From Trogon surrucura (taxonomy: Eukaryota; Chordata; Aves; Trogoniformes; Trogonidae): a stretch of 64,000 nucleotides of DNA. This document shows, piece by piece, positions 52,701-62,600 of the stretch; positions within the stretch are counted from its first letter, which is position 1; each line of letters opens with the position of its first letter. The notes beneath the pieces are model-generated. The model was not told the DNA's origin, did not search any database, and saw only the letters and a program-made list of their open reading frames with translations. The stretch lies in NCBI GenBank assembly GCA_020746105.1, contig CM036622.1:19197487-19261486 (forward strand). Direction: 5' to 3'. The translations under genes and the position numbers were made by a program.

Positions 52701-55700
52701 AGCAAGAAACACCCTAAGTAACAAAAGCAATGAAATACCAGCAGACTATGTAAGGAGAAGGATCTTTATTTGCTGCATCATTTCAGCAGGCGAAGAACTC
52801 TGCATTCCTGAAACCCTGACAGAGAGACAGACCGAAAACAAAGGTTTCACTTTAGTTACCTCTGGCACCAAAACTCAACTCCAGAACTTACTATATCTGT
52901 CAAGAATGCCTAAGTATGCAACAAAAATTACATCAGAGGAACCTCATTCCTTCAGAGGAGAATTATAAAGATCCATGCTTCCTCATAAACATAAAAAGAA
53001 CACAGCATAGAACAAGGAATTAGTTTTTGAATGGTGCTGCTTAAAACACTGCTACAAAGTGTTCACATGTTGTGCTGAGAATTAACACAGTTACCACTGA
53101 ACACATTCCTACACTTGGTCATGTTGCCAAAAAACTGCTGCCGCCAGCACCCAGCTATACGGGAAAGATTCCCCAGCAGTCAGCCTCCCCTCAACTAACA
53201 TCTCTGTTTTCTTTTTAAAATCACTGCTGAGCCACATATCTAAAATTATCTTTTCCTTCTAAATAACATTCTATAATATAAGCAGCTGAGTCGGTTGTTC
53301 CTCAAGGGTAGTAATTTAAGGGCTTTTTCTATTTCAGACTACAGGTCAATTCACAATTTGTTTGGTCGGTACATCTACTATACCACGCTGAGCGTTAGCC
53401 AAAAAGCTCTCTCCCATTCCTTTGGGGTATAGCTTCTGACTAACAGACAGAAGTTACATCACAAAAATTAAGAGTTGTTTTCCTTTTTTTATACAAATCT
53501 AGGCCCAGTCAAAGAAGAAATTGGAATTAATTTTGATAGCACTCATAAGAAGAACTAGCACTCTCTTCTCACGACTTCTGTAAAAGCAAGGCTCAGTTCT
53601 TTTGGCAGGTATATTTTGAAAGCTGAGGACCATTTATATGCTACCAACTTCTTCAGAAATGAGGATCAACCAGTGCCTAGTTTGGGTTTTTTCAAAAAGA
53701 AAATCATTAAGAGAAATAAGCTGCATTTGAATGAGAATTGTGGATTCCTCTTTTCATCTACATCTAAAAGAAGCTACCAGATAAACAGAAAAAGAAATTG
53801 GGGTCTTCAATGTCAAAAATTTGTCAAACAATGACATCTAGATGCATTTTCTCATTCTCTGCTGATGCCACCACAGTTATTAACAACAATATATCTGGAT
53901 GATGAAGCAAGTGGAGTGAAATGATTTGCAGTTGCTTTTATACATAATTACACATACTAAGTAATCAGCACACTCAGTGTTTTTATACCTTTGAAAATGA
54001 ACTGGCAACTCCTACCAAATTTGGGCTCCTGGCTTGGACACACAACAGGCCAGAATATATTTAAAAATATGCTTAAATCCCACATGTTAAAGCATGTTAA
54101 GTCAAACACCTTTGCTAACTTCGGGGGATGTCAGACATCATCTCCTGGGTGGCCACCTGGCTCCTCAGCAGGGCCACAGCTATTCTTCAACTCCTTTCTC
54201 TAGCCACAACAAGCAGCTCCAGGTTCCTGCTCAACACTTTGCTCAGCTTGGACAGCTGGGCAGAATCTGCGGCACTCGGGGAAAATTTCCCCTCCTCTCT
54301 CAGAACAGGATGTGATCACAGCAGCTGGGAGGTGCAGCCTCTGTAACAGGGCACGTGACAGCTTCCTTGATCTGAAGATGAATATGAAAACACAAAAGGT
54401 CCAACTCATGTTAGATGCAACTGTTCACCTCTACCACATTTCCGGTTTTGTGTTTCAGCCTTCTGATAGGTCACTGACATCCTGACCAAAGGGAAAAATG
54501 TATCAGCTACACTCAAGCAGTTCAAATTGCGAGGCAACAGTATCAATCTCAGACAACACCAAGCATACAAGGAGTTGTCGTGGAAATGGAAGATACAAGT
54601 TTGGAAGTAGTTTCCAGGAATGAATTCCGATTCAGCCACTTTCTTCAGGGTAAAACCAAATTTCTGCTTAATAAACGCAATACCATAACAAAAATTTCAC
54701 GAGCCCAGTTGCTTCGTGTTGCTCCATCAATCCACAAACTTCCACTTACTGCTTCTGTCAAAACCCCCATCTTTAGCTGAGCTTTCTATAACTTAAAATC
54801 TTATTCTTTTTTTATTTTCTCCCCTTTTTTTCTCCTTTTTTAAGAGGCTAGTAGCCTCAGACCTCCAAATGTAGGCTGCCAATTTCAGGAAGACTGCCCA
54901 TAAAGCACTGAGGATTCTGTACTACAAACAGTGCTGTGCTCCCTTGTTTATACCCATCTCTTCAAGTGTACTCCCCTTCTCAATAAATCATGAGTTCCGC
55001 AAGCAAAGCAGTGCCTCAAGCTCCACACACAACTCAGTTATTTCTCATCAGCAAGCAAAGGGAAGGAGATTGGACTTTAAAAAAAAAAAAAAAAGAAAAG
55101 AAATAGCTCAACTCAACTGCAAAATGATACCCTGAGTTGAGTTAAATCAGCTGCTGCTTTATATGCTCTTGCTGCAAAGCCCATGCTTCCACATCCTATT
55201 TGACTTTATCAGGCGGTCAAGAACAAAAGCATCTAAAAAAAACTAATGAAACAAATTGCAGTGTATCTGTGAGTAAAGTAGTAACTCCCAAGTCAGTGTT
55301 CTTAAATAGCCTCATGTCTTAAAAACACATTACAAGAACTGCAGTTGGCTTATCTGAAAAGAAATTTAACACAATTTCCCAATAAAATAATTTCAGGTAA
55401 TTCAAACATTGTGATTAATGGACACTAAGAGTAATAGGATTTGAAATTACTTTCTATGGACAGATCTGGAAGAGGACCACAGTAACATATAATATTAAAA
55501 ATAAAAATCTGGTTTATCCTTGGATTTTTTGAACCATATTCAATTCAAGATACTACAAAAGAACTGGAAAAACAAACAGCTTTATTGATGTCCCAGCCAT
55601 TACACACTTTGTTAAAGGTGATATAATTTAATTTAAGCCATTCCGATTGCCAAAGAGCATTCACTAGTAGAAAAGGATTTCTTCAGCTCTCCCAAAAACT

Positions 55701-56631
55701 TCTTCTCAGTTCTCCAGGTCACACGTGCTCCAGGTGCCCTACAATCTGTGGGGTCTCAGAGTGAAGTGTTTTCCTGGTGGGCAGCACTGGTAACGAAGCA
55801 GACAGTAGAAGCTGAAGAAGTTTGGCATGGTGAGAGACTTTCAGTGCCCGAGATGCCTGATACGCAGCTGTGAGCCTCCTCAAAGAGTCGATGCTTCAGA
55901 ACTGCCCTTTACCAAGTAAATGCCACAAAAGCACAAATCAACAGGCTGGTGCAGGATGATGTGGACAAGTTCTGCCCAAAAAGACTTAACAGGAAAAGGG
56001 GTCAGAAAACAATTTAGTTTTCCAACTCAAAGAACAGCCAGCTATACTGAAGAGACACCCAAGAGCAAGCAGAAACATGGAAGAACAAGCAACAAGCAAA
56101 TGTTGTGGTCCTAGTGTCTCCCATGTATCTCAAACCAGCATAAAAAATAAACAGCTTTTTCTGTCACCAAAAATGTTCTGTACTGACAGACAAATGGGTG
56201 CTGACTGTCAGTTGCTTTTATGTTGAGAAAAGAGACTGTACGCTTGCAAAGTACCTCAGAGAAGCAAAAGCACACAGCAGTATTGCCAAAGTATTTTTCT
56301 AGGTTTCAGGGTGCACTTTTGCATGAAGTTCAGCATTTTCACAACAAATTTCAAACAAAGAGGATACTATAAAGAAATACATACAATAATAATTAATGAC
56401 CAGATATGGTTTGCATCCAACCAATCTCAAGTCTCAGGTACAACAAAAAAGGGCCAGAGAGATTTAGCAGGCTTACCTCTGTACTTGGCTGTAGTGCCTG
56501 TCCATCCTGGGCTGCAGATGGAACTATTGCCCACGTAATGTTGGCACTAGCAGACGATAAGGAGCTGAGGGCACCATTTTTCAGTTGCTCTGTGGAGTGT
56601 GACTTGGGCCCAGGCCATCCCAGGATACCTT
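17086..56631 (-). CDS. OSBPL10: OSBPL10 (ORP10), coding exons for the linker, lipid-transfer domain and C-terminus
   Basis: ORP10 is an oxysterol-binding-protein-related lipid-transfer protein. From family knowledge it moves phosphatidylserine against PI4P at ER contacts with Golgi or endosomes and pairs with ORP9. Exons in transcript order are 56631-56477, 37620-37474, 30460-29977, 21671-21485, 20339-20157, 18602-18449 and 17130-17086. Together they encode 450 full residues and a stop with consistent phases and GT-AG ends. The OSBP-related domain carries [12 protein letters not shown] and EQVSHHPP, both PI4P/lipid-lid signature elements. The C-terminus reads [20 protein letters not shown]. 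The N-terminal PH domain exons are not in the window. The paralogue ORP11 is similar, but the convergent position next to STT3B (as on human 3p23) decides for OSBPL10. Confidence 0.95.
17131..18448 (-). other. OSBPL10: OSBPL10 last intron
   Basis: About half of this intron is a CR1 LINE fragment in + orientation (17670-18238), listed separately. The rest (17131-17669) has no recognised content. Confidence 0.85.
17670..18238 (+). mobile_element. CR1 LINE 3' end with intact partial ORF2 frame
   Basis: The sequence carries the canonical avian CR1 ORF2 end: [17 protein letters not shown], then [27 protein letters not shown] and [14 protein letters not shown]. The frame is uninterrupted for 156 codons (17681-18151). 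It is followed by the short CR1 3' UTR ending in TTCTATGATTCTATGA. It is a 5'-truncated insertion, antisense to OSBPL10. The open frame and regular tail suggest a comparatively young copy. Confidence 0.93.
18449..18602 (-). CDS. OSBPL10: OSBPL10 exon near the C-terminus
   Basis: One base completing Arg, then 51 codons: [36 protein letters not shown] and [11 protein letters not shown]. This helical, charged segment follows the lipid-transfer barrel in ORP10/ORP11. The acceptor is CACGCAG and the donor is GAG|GTACTT, an acceptable but weaker donor. Confidence 0.95.
18603..20156 (-). other. OSBPL10: OSBPL10 intron
   Basis: A 1.55-kb AT-rich intron. No repeat or gene recognised. Confidence 0.85.
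20157..20339 (-). CDS. OSBPL10: OSBPL10 exon, OSBP-related domain
   Basis: The exon reads [17 protein letters not shown], then [20 protein letters not shown], and ends [24 protein letters not shown] is a conserved strand of the lipid-binding barrel. Arg is split at both ends (AG|G). The donor is GTAAGG. The true frame is not conspicuous as an open frame from an ATG. Confidence 0.95.
20340..21484 (-). other. OSBPL10: OSBPL10 intron
   Basis: An intron of 1.1 kb starting GTACGG on the - strand and ending TTGCATCAG. No repeat was recognised. Confidence 0.85.
21485..21671 (-). CDS. OSBPL10: OSBPL10 exon, OSBP-related domain
   Basis: The exon encodes [39 protein letters not shown] and [26 protein letters not shown] and KPFYGGK are hallmarks of the OSBP-related fold. 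It takes one base from the preceding exon (GEG) and leaves AG for the split Arg. Confidence 0.96.
22725..22865 (+). mobile_element. Fragment resembling an avian ERV LTR
   Basis: The stretch containing GCAAGGAGGCTGGGGGAGCA, CATGGCTGGGACAGCT and CCCAACTGGTCAAAGGGATA closely resembles, from memory, an interior piece of a widespread avian ERV LTR in which an 'AAAGGGATATTCC' run is typical. No LTR ends or target-site duplication are visible, so it is a decayed fragment. A RepeatMasker run would confirm the family. Confidence 0.5.
26812..27171 (+). mobile_element. CR1 LINE 3' end fragment
   Basis: The sequence carries the CR1 ORF2 terminal motif ([15 protein letters not shown], then [19 protein letters not shown]) and the typical tail (GGTTGGACTAGATGATCTTT, then ATTCTGTGATTCTGTGA). 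It is severely 5'-truncated and antisense to OSBPL10. Confidence 0.92.
29977..30460 (-). CDS. OSBPL10: OSBPL10 core exon of the OSBP-related domain (EQVSHHPP)
   Basis: The exon has 161 codons plus one base. It starts [18 protein letters not shown] (start of the lipid-transfer domain and lid). [12 protein letters not shown] follows at exon residues 61-72, and the family signature EQVSHHPP at 117-124. The His-His pair and the Lys residues bind the PI4P headgroup in ORPs of known structure. It ends [18 protein letters not shown] variable Ser/Lys-rich loop sits at residues 84-108. The acceptor is GCATACAG and the donor is GTAAGA. Confidence 0.97.
31194..31616 (+). mobile_element. Probable solo ERV LTR
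   Basis: The layout is LTR-like. A TG start (TGTCATGCTTTGAGCGGGCC) leads through a G/A-rich U3-like part to TATAA at 31478-31482. About 70 bases on is AATAAA at 31549-31554, followed by a T-rich segment and a CA end near 31616. TATA close to AATAAA with a short R between is characteristic of avian ERV LTRs. A clean target-site duplication was not found, so the exact ends are uncertain. No internal retroviral genes adjoin it. It is antisense to OSBPL10. Confidence 0.55.
37193..37383 (-). mobile_element. CR1 LINE 3' end fragment
   Basis: Reverse-strand CR1 tail: on the + strand it begins AATCACAGAACACATTGGGC and continues GGAAGGGACCTCCAAAGGTC and GGACATCTGTAACTAAATCA. It lies within 100 bases downstream of the OSBPL10 donor at 37473. 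Confidence 0.88.
37474..37620 (-). CDS. OSBPL10: OSBPL10 exon: acidic linker and start of the lipid-transfer domain
   Basis: Forty-nine codons, phase 0 at both ends. [20 protein letters not shown] is an acidic linker, followed by [18 protein letters not shown] and KLGMDLTR, the latter the amphipathic entry to the OSBP-related domain. The acceptor is TTTTCATTTCAG and the donor is AGG|GTACAG. Two upstream exons can supply its 5' neighbour: the long-form exon at 56477-56631, or the candidate first exon at 39267. Confidence 0.96.
39267..39363 (-). CDS. OSBPL10: Candidate alternative first exon of OSBPL10 (short ORP10 isoform)
   Basis: On the - strand an ATG at 39314-39312 opens 16 codons ([16 protein letters not shown]) that run into a consensus donor ACT|GTAAGT at 39266-39261 in phase 0. 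This is exactly the phase needed by the exon at 37620-37474. The spliced product would be 415 residues, with the complete lipid-transfer domain and no PH domain. An in-frame TAG upstream (39356-39354) argues against a cassette exon and for a transcript start. An 11-codon upstream frame begins at 39363 (ATG 39363-39361) and ends at 39328. The Kozak context of the main ATG is weak. The surrounding 110 bases are CpG-dense for this window. Short PH-less forms are known for other ORP genes. The coding part is 39267-39314; the exon 5' end is unknown. Confidence 0.6.
39315..39500 (-). promoter_or_regulatory. OSBPL10: Possible internal OSBPL10 promoter region
   Basis: Upstream of the candidate first exon the sequence holds a local cluster of CpG dinucleotides (39330-39412). 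Next to it is a 55-base pyrimidine tract on + (purine on the transcribed-sense strand) at 39429-39483. No TATA box is evident. Promoter status is inferred from position only. Confidence 0.35.
41410..43240 (-). mobile_element. CR1 LINE, 5'-truncated, carrying degraded reverse-transcriptase ORF2
   Basis: On the - strand the 3' end lies at 41410 (ATGCATTCTGTGATCT) and the element reaches back about 1.8 kb. Reverse-transcriptase-like peptide blocks remain, such as [20 protein letters not shown] and [13 protein letters not shown], but they lie in several frames with stops, so the ORF is dead. The 5' boundary is approximate. A short tandem GGATCAAGCT repeat occurs at about 42797-42831. It lies in the same orientation as OSBPL10. 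Confidence 0.92.
44152..45081. mobile_element. Solo ERV LTR (930 bp) with internal tandem duplication
   Basis: TGTGAGGGGTTGACCCTGGT at the left and ACCTTACCATGCAAACCCAA..CA at the right match, from memory, the termini of a common avian ERV (ERVL-like) LTR. Flanks ACTGT (44147-44151) and GCTGT (45082-45086) look like a 5-bp target-site duplication with one change. Inside, about 135 bp is repeated: 44324-44460 and 44461-44595 share TTATT(A/G)CCAAACAAATCAG and GCTCAACTTT at the same offsets. No gag, pol or env follows, so it is a solo LTR. Its open frames are not genes. Transcriptional orientation was not settled. Confidence 0.82.
46668..46739. repeat. (TA)n microsatellite, interrupted
   Basis: Alternating TA runs are broken by TTAATA and TTTTTAATATATTTATT. 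The tract is highly self-complementary, so cruciform formation and length polymorphism are likely. Confidence 0.9.
48600..48775 (+). mobile_element. Degenerate CR1 3' end
   Basis: Recognisable but diverged CR1 tail wording: GCAGGGAGGTTCTGGGACCT, GCTCTGAGCAGAGTGTCAAG and ACTCTGTGATTCCATAATGA. The many differences suggest an old insertion. Confidence 0.7.
49960..50590. promoter_or_regulatory. AT-rich block with octamer/homeodomain motifs, possible conserved enhancer
   Basis: TAATTAATTA (50224-50233) runs directly into the POU octamer core ATTTGCAT (50233-50240). Further TAAT/ATTA cores and GATAA lie around them. There is no repeat similarity and no coding. The texture resembles vertebrate conserved non-coding enhancers. 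Conservation cannot be tested here, so this is inference. Confidence 0.3.
51892..52080 (+). mobile_element. tRNA-Ile-headed SINE with CR1-like tail (TguSINE1-like)
   Basis: The head GGCCGGTTTAGCTCAGTGGG carries a good pol III A box (TAGCTCAGTGGG), and GGTTTGATTCC fits the B box. Both closely follow a tRNA-Ile body. The acceptor-stem 3' half is missing, so it cannot be a working tRNA. A linker leads to AGGGAGGTTGGATTAAAATG, AAGGTCCCTTCCAGCC and ATTCTATGATTCTATGAT, the tail recognised by CR1 machinery. This bipartite design is that of TguSINE1, known from passerines. It is antisense to OSBPL10, within an intron. Confidence 0.85.
56477..56631 (-). CDS. OSBPL10: OSBPL10 exon: linker upstream of the acidic region
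   Basis: Two bases completing a codon, then 51 codons: [37 protein letters not shown] and [19 protein letters not shown] and [10 protein letters not shown] match what I recall of the human ORP10 linker between the coiled region and the lipid-transfer domain. It ends GAG|GTAAGC in phase 0 and so joins HSASEL of the next exon. It has no ATG and is invisible as a long open frame. Confidence 0.9.
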
Positions 56632-59600
56632 CTGAAGCAGAAAATGGGAGTCAACTTAGAAGAGACAGATTAGTGATTTCTTCCATTCATCTCATCATTC
56701 TACTGATACAAATGAACTGCTACCTCTTCTCTGCTTCCATGCACAGTCTTGCTTCAGTTACAAAAACAACCTCTAGCATCTTCTAGGCAGATTTATCTGT
56801 GATAAATATTTTTTTTTCAGACAGCCAATGAAGGAAGATTTTAAAACATTACTCCTATCACCAGACAGAATCATACAGCAAGATCATACAATCTGGGACA
56901 CCTTAATAATGCCGTATTCTCTATCCACTATTTTCACAGTTCTGAAGTTATCCAAGTAAACCCTCCAGGACATTAGGTAGTCCTGTTTGTTAAGGAGTGT
57001 TCTGATTGTCTAGAGCTTAATGATGACAATAGAGTTGAGTGGTTATGGGTAGCAATCATGGGGAAGGCCAACAAAGCAGAGATCGCAGTAAGAGTCTGTT
57101 ATAGGCCACCCAACCAGGACAAAGAGGCAGATGAAATATTGTATAAGCAACTGGGAGAAGTTTCACTATTGCTCACCTTTCCTCTCGTGGGGGACTTAAC
57201 TTACCAGATGTCTGCTGGAAATACAGTTCAGCAGAGAGGAAACAGTCTAGGAGGCTGCTGGAGTGTGCAGTAGAGAACTGCCTGACACAGCTGGTAAGGG
57301 AACCAACCAGGGAAGGTGCCCAGCTGGATCTGCTGTTTGTGAACAGAGAGGGACTTCGGGGTGATGTGAACGTTGGAGGCTGTCTTGAGCACAGCTATCA
57401 CAAAATGAGTTTTGAATTCCTGGAGAAGCAAGGAGGGGGGGGGTCATCAGAACTGTCACGTTAAGACTTTGGGCAGACTTTGCTCTGTTTAGTTTGGCAG
57501 AGCCCCTTGGGAGGCAGTCCTGAAGGGCAAAGTAGTCCAGGAAGGATGGGCATGCTTCAGGAAGGAAATATTAAATGTGTAGGAGCAGGCTGTCCCCATG
57601 TGCCAAAAGGCGAGCCAGCAAGGAAGACCACTGGCCTGAACAAAGATTTGGCTGGCACTCAGAAACAAAAAACAACAACAAAAAAAAAAATAAAAAGAGG
57701 TCATGGCCTTTGGAGGAAGGAGCAAGCAGCTCAGAATGACAACAAGGATGCTGTAAGGTTATGCAGCGAGAATATCAGAATGGCCAAAGCCCAACTAGAA
57801 ATTGATTAAACTGCTGCTGTAAAAGAAGAAATGTTTCTGTAAACACATTTGGCAACAAACAAAGGGCAGAATCAGGGCAGTGACTGTCTCCCTGTAGTCA
57901 GCACTGGTGAGGGCACACCTTGAATCCTGTGTTCAGCTTTGGGCCCCTCACTACAAGACATTGAGGTGCTGAAGCGTGTCCAAGGAAGAGCAATGAAAAT
58001 GGTGAAGGGTCTTGAGATCAAGTCTTAGGAGGAGCAGCTGAGGGAACTGGGGTTGTTTAGCCTAGAGGAGGCTGAGGGGAGACCTTATTGCTCTCCACAA
58101 CTACCTGAAAGGAGGTTGTAGCACAGTGGGTGTTGGTCTCTTCTTCCAAGCAACAGGACAGAAGGAAATGGCCTCAGGTTGCACCAGTGAGGTTTAGATT
58201 GGACATAAGGAAAAAAATTCTTCAACAGAAGGCTTGTTAAGCATTGGAACAGGCTGCCCAGGGAAGTGGTTAAGTCACCATGCCTGGTGGTATTTAAAAG
58301 ATGTGTACATGTGGTGCTTAAGGACATGGTTTAGTGGTGGACCTGGCATTGCTAGGTTAACAGTTGGACTCCAGGATCTTAAAGGTCTTTTCCAACCTAA
58401 ATACTTCTATGATTCTGTGATTTCTTCTGCCTGAAACCAGAGTTTTAAGTTTAGCAGCTGTATATTATTTCTGTCTGTACTATTAAAAGCTCTTTCTAGA
58501 TTAAATGCTAATTTAGATCAAATGGTCCCAAGACCAGTTCAGAAGAGTGTACCATTAGAAAGATACAAATTAAATATGAATTAAACACAACTAGACATCA
58601 GAACAACCCTTATTTCTGGGAGGTACCTGATTTCCAGAATGGACCAGTATTTAATGATGCCAAGACAGAGAGAATGATCAGCTAAGGTGACTTAAGTTGT
58701 TCCTCCATTACTGCTCTAAAACATGCTACCAACATTCAAACCAGAAGGCCTCAGCACAGGGCTTAAATTTCAGCTATTAATTAAACACTGCTATAAAATG
58801 CAGAGATATGGATAAGAAAATCACAGCTCTCAAGTCATTACCATAATTTGCATATGAAAATACAACTAGTGCCACAGGGAGGATCTCCTCTTATCACTGA
58901 CAATTTTTTAAGATGACCCAAATCAACACAAAGTACATTAAAGAACATGCAATTTAACCTCCCCATATCACCAGGGGTTACCAGGGGCTGTCTCCTAATT
59001 AAAGTAAATGGTTTGATCAGGTGTAATAACACTGTGTAGTACTATATTAACACCTAAATTATTAAAAAATGGGTGACAAATTCTACACCTGACCTCTTAG
59101 CAAATTCTAAAGGTAATTACAGAATATTCCTCTCACCTAAAATGGCACTAAATTATGATACTACAAACCTTCAGGTCTACTTGCTTAGCACAATTTTGTG
59201 ACATCATTTTTTGCTTAAGAAGGTAAAAGGAGTTAAGTATAAAATGATTTTCAAAGATCTGAGTAACCAACAGGGAAAAAAAAAATGGTAATTTTCAAGA
59301 AATTCTCCAGAAAGGCAGTCACAAATGATATAAAAGCATTCACAGCTACACAGCTACTTTACTATTTGCTTTAAGACTATGCAAAGCACTATGCTAATTA
59401 AAACAAAACACCTGTTTCTGCAGTAAACTATGCAAATCACAGAAAGGACATGCCAAATACACAACTAGTAAAATCAGCCAGATCACTTCTACCTGTACAG
59501 TGCTGGTTCTGCGGTTTCAGGAGTGAAAAGCCAAGCCTGATTCCTCTGAAAATTCAGTGGATATGTACACATAAGATGAGAGCTCTTATGGATGAGCTTC

Positions 59601-62600
59601 CTTTCCCACTTTCCCCCCAACACTGATTTCCACTGTGACGAACACACAGCAGAAAAATCCACCAAGGCACAGGGGAACGTTTCTACACAGAAGTACAGCA
59701 TCCAGACATAATCTACTCTCTTTTCCCTATAGTAATGCTGTAGTTCACAAAACCCTTTTATTTCAAATGGCACAACAGGCTGTATCCCACAAAAATGCCA
59801 TAAGGATAAATGTGCTTCCTTTTCACAGGTGCACACAGCAGGAGGGAGTGAAATTCTTCCCAAAGAGAAGGTTTACAGGTGCTTTTTCACTTAAACAAGG
59901 TAGATTATATTTTTTGGTGGTTCTGATTTCCTAGGTACCTGATATACCTCCAAACTATGTTTTTATGTGATAATTGATGCCTTAAATATGCTTAACACCT
60001 GGTTCAATTCTATAACAAAAACTGTTCCATTTTTAAGTCCTCTGGTCTTGGTTTATAGAATAAATAAAAAACCAAACCACTTTTTTTTTTTCCTGCCACA
60101 ACTGTAAGCTAACATCTACTGATAAAACGCACTATACTGTAACTGTAATTCCCTCAACAGCAGGCCTCAAGGAGAGACCAGGATTAGATCTGGATTCCTT
60201 CCCCAGCCAAGGATGGAAGCAACAGCTTTATTTCTCTACTGAATCCTACGGTAGGCTCAACCAGCAATGGTAAGTAGCAGCTGCACACCTGTCTTCAGAT
60301 TATAAAGACAACATTCTATTTGCTAATGCTGGGTGGAGGCTTCCAAAGAAATAAGAATATAATGCATTAGCATTTACATAGAACAGCAACTCATTTTGGT
60401 TATTCTCCACAGAAGCAAGTCTAGTGATGATGCATTTAAGGGAGACCTGACAGACCACACCAGATCTAGTTAGTTACACCAGTAACGGGCAATATGCTCT
60501 CCTCGTCTTCTTTCCTCACCCTTCCCTGCCCACAAAGAAAGGGGGGGAGGCATTACGTAAGAAAGAGGACTCCTCTGCTCATTTTTCTCTCCTGCTACCT
60601 CAGCTACAGGAGAACGCCTAGTTGTCATCTCTCACCAAATTGAAAGCATCTAGATTTTTTGTCTTTCCTGTCCATTTATTTTCTCAAAAAGGAGACAACT
60701 GAGAATCTGCTAAAACAAAGTTCAAGTACATTCCCCACAACTCCAGTGTCATCTTCAATCCACTTTCTGCCATGGGAGCCAAAAAAAGCAGCATTTGCAC
60801 ATCCAAATGAACTTCAGAAAATCCACAGTGAGGATGGGTCTAGGGTTTATTTTTAAAAAATCCTTAGGAAAAAAAAAAAAAAAGATTATATTTTATACTT
60901 TGGAAAAGTGGGCAAGTGAGAAACAGAAAAACACAGGAGGGAACTCCTATCAGGGAGATGCTTTATTCAGTAAATTACTAATGTGAAACACAGACTAAAA
61001 GAACAGATTTACCTGTGCAGGGTGCTACTATAAGACAGGATTCTGTCTGCCAAATCACTAAAGTAAAATTAAAAAAAAAATCACCAACCAGAAAAACAAA
61101 TATAAACCAAAACATAAGCTGGTAAAGCTACGTCAAAACAAACATTCAAGCTTGCTTTGTTTGCAGCTTGGGAAGAAAGCATGCTAATCATAGCAGTCAG
61201 TGGGCTCTAGTGAAGACAAAAAAATTTCTTCTCCACATTTTTATTTTCAAAAGCACCTACTTTCTGTCTGTGTGCTAAATGAACTAAAGCCTGTTACAAG
61301 GCGCTCAATGCTGATTTAGCAAATAGTGTGCATGTACCTAAGCGGTGACATTCTTAGCCAATAAGAAAATCCTTGATGGTTTTCTCCCTCCTACAAACAA
61401 GAGAAAAATTTCTAAATCCAAAAGAAGACTGTATAGATGCAGTTCCTTATCTTCAACACACTATTTATGTTATCAGTTAATAATATCCTTCTCCAGCAGG
61501 TTTTTCAATGAAGGAGAAAAAATTACATAGAATTTAGCCAGTCATGAAAGTACACACCTTTAACAACAGCTAGAAATAAATTTGAAATTATTTGGCATTA
61601 TTTTGACTCAAAAGAGGAAATACAGACAGGATTTTGCTTCACTGACTGTTCATGTTGATGCATTTCCAAAATCAAGCACAAATAAAAAAAGACTATCACA
61701 AAAACCCTTCCTCGAAGCTTTAGAGTGGAAATAAAACATGTATTGACTACCCTTCAAGACAAGATTGAAGATTTCAGTTTAATCTTCATGTCTGCTTGTA
61801 GGCTTGAGGTCTAAGACTGACAACTTGTGAGAAACATGAAAATGAAGAAGAAAAAGGATACCATAAAAAATATTTGAATTCAAGACCTACAGTCCTGGAT
61901 TCTGTATAAGATTCCACTAATCTGGATGGCACGCCGCTTTCTTTCTACTCACATTACTAGTAAACAAAACAATAAAAATATTTTTCATCAAAAGAGTCTC
62001 TTTTTTTTTTCTGTGTAAAAGAATAAAGGTCTGTAATCTGTTTAAAATAGTTACTATTTAATTATAATCTTCATGAGTGCATTCTGTAAGTAATAGGTCA
62101 GAAACTCTCAGCCACTTTAAGGTCTTGCTTTAGGAGCAGTAAGTTTGCAAGGCCTACAGTGCAAAGCAAAGAAGTCAGCAATCCTTGTGCAATCAGCCAT
62201 AGAGACTTCAAGGACACAAGCAGAGCAAAGGTACAGAGAAAGCAGATATGTATCTGCTTTTCAGGCAGTTCTCTCTTTATGGCATAACAGTGAGTGAGAG
62301 CTTTTGATGCTGAAGGAAGGTAAACTCAAGGGTAAGCTCAAATGACCAAAGCTAAGCCACTGATTATTTCTCACACTCCACATGAGCAGGACTGTGCTGC
62401 TTTGCCTGACGGGGCTGCTTTCATGAGCCCTAGCCTAGAAGCAAGAAAATATCAAATTCTTATCTCTCTCTATAACAAAAAAAATTATCTGTGGATCCTG
62501 TCCCACAACGCCCACTAGCATCTATGCAGCAGGTAACGAGACAGTACTGGGATGGAAACATTTGGCAATAAATTGTACAGGGCCATCACATCTCATGGGA

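Larger units (their letters stand above)
37621..56476 (-). other. OSBPL10: OSBPL10 intron (18.9 kb)
   Basis: It contains the candidate internal first exon (39267-39363), a CR1 (41410-43240), a solo LTR (44152-45081), a (TA)n tract (46668-46739), an old CR1 end (48600-48775), an enhancer-like AT-rich block near 50 kb and a SINE (51892-52080). The other stretches (about 45.1-46.6, 46.8-48.6, 52.1-56.4 kb) hold nothing I recognise. Confidence 0.75.

Noticed and set aside
57058-57809. Open frames of 71-109 codons on the + strand
   Set aside because: They are fragments of the CR1 endonuclease and linker region with stops between them.
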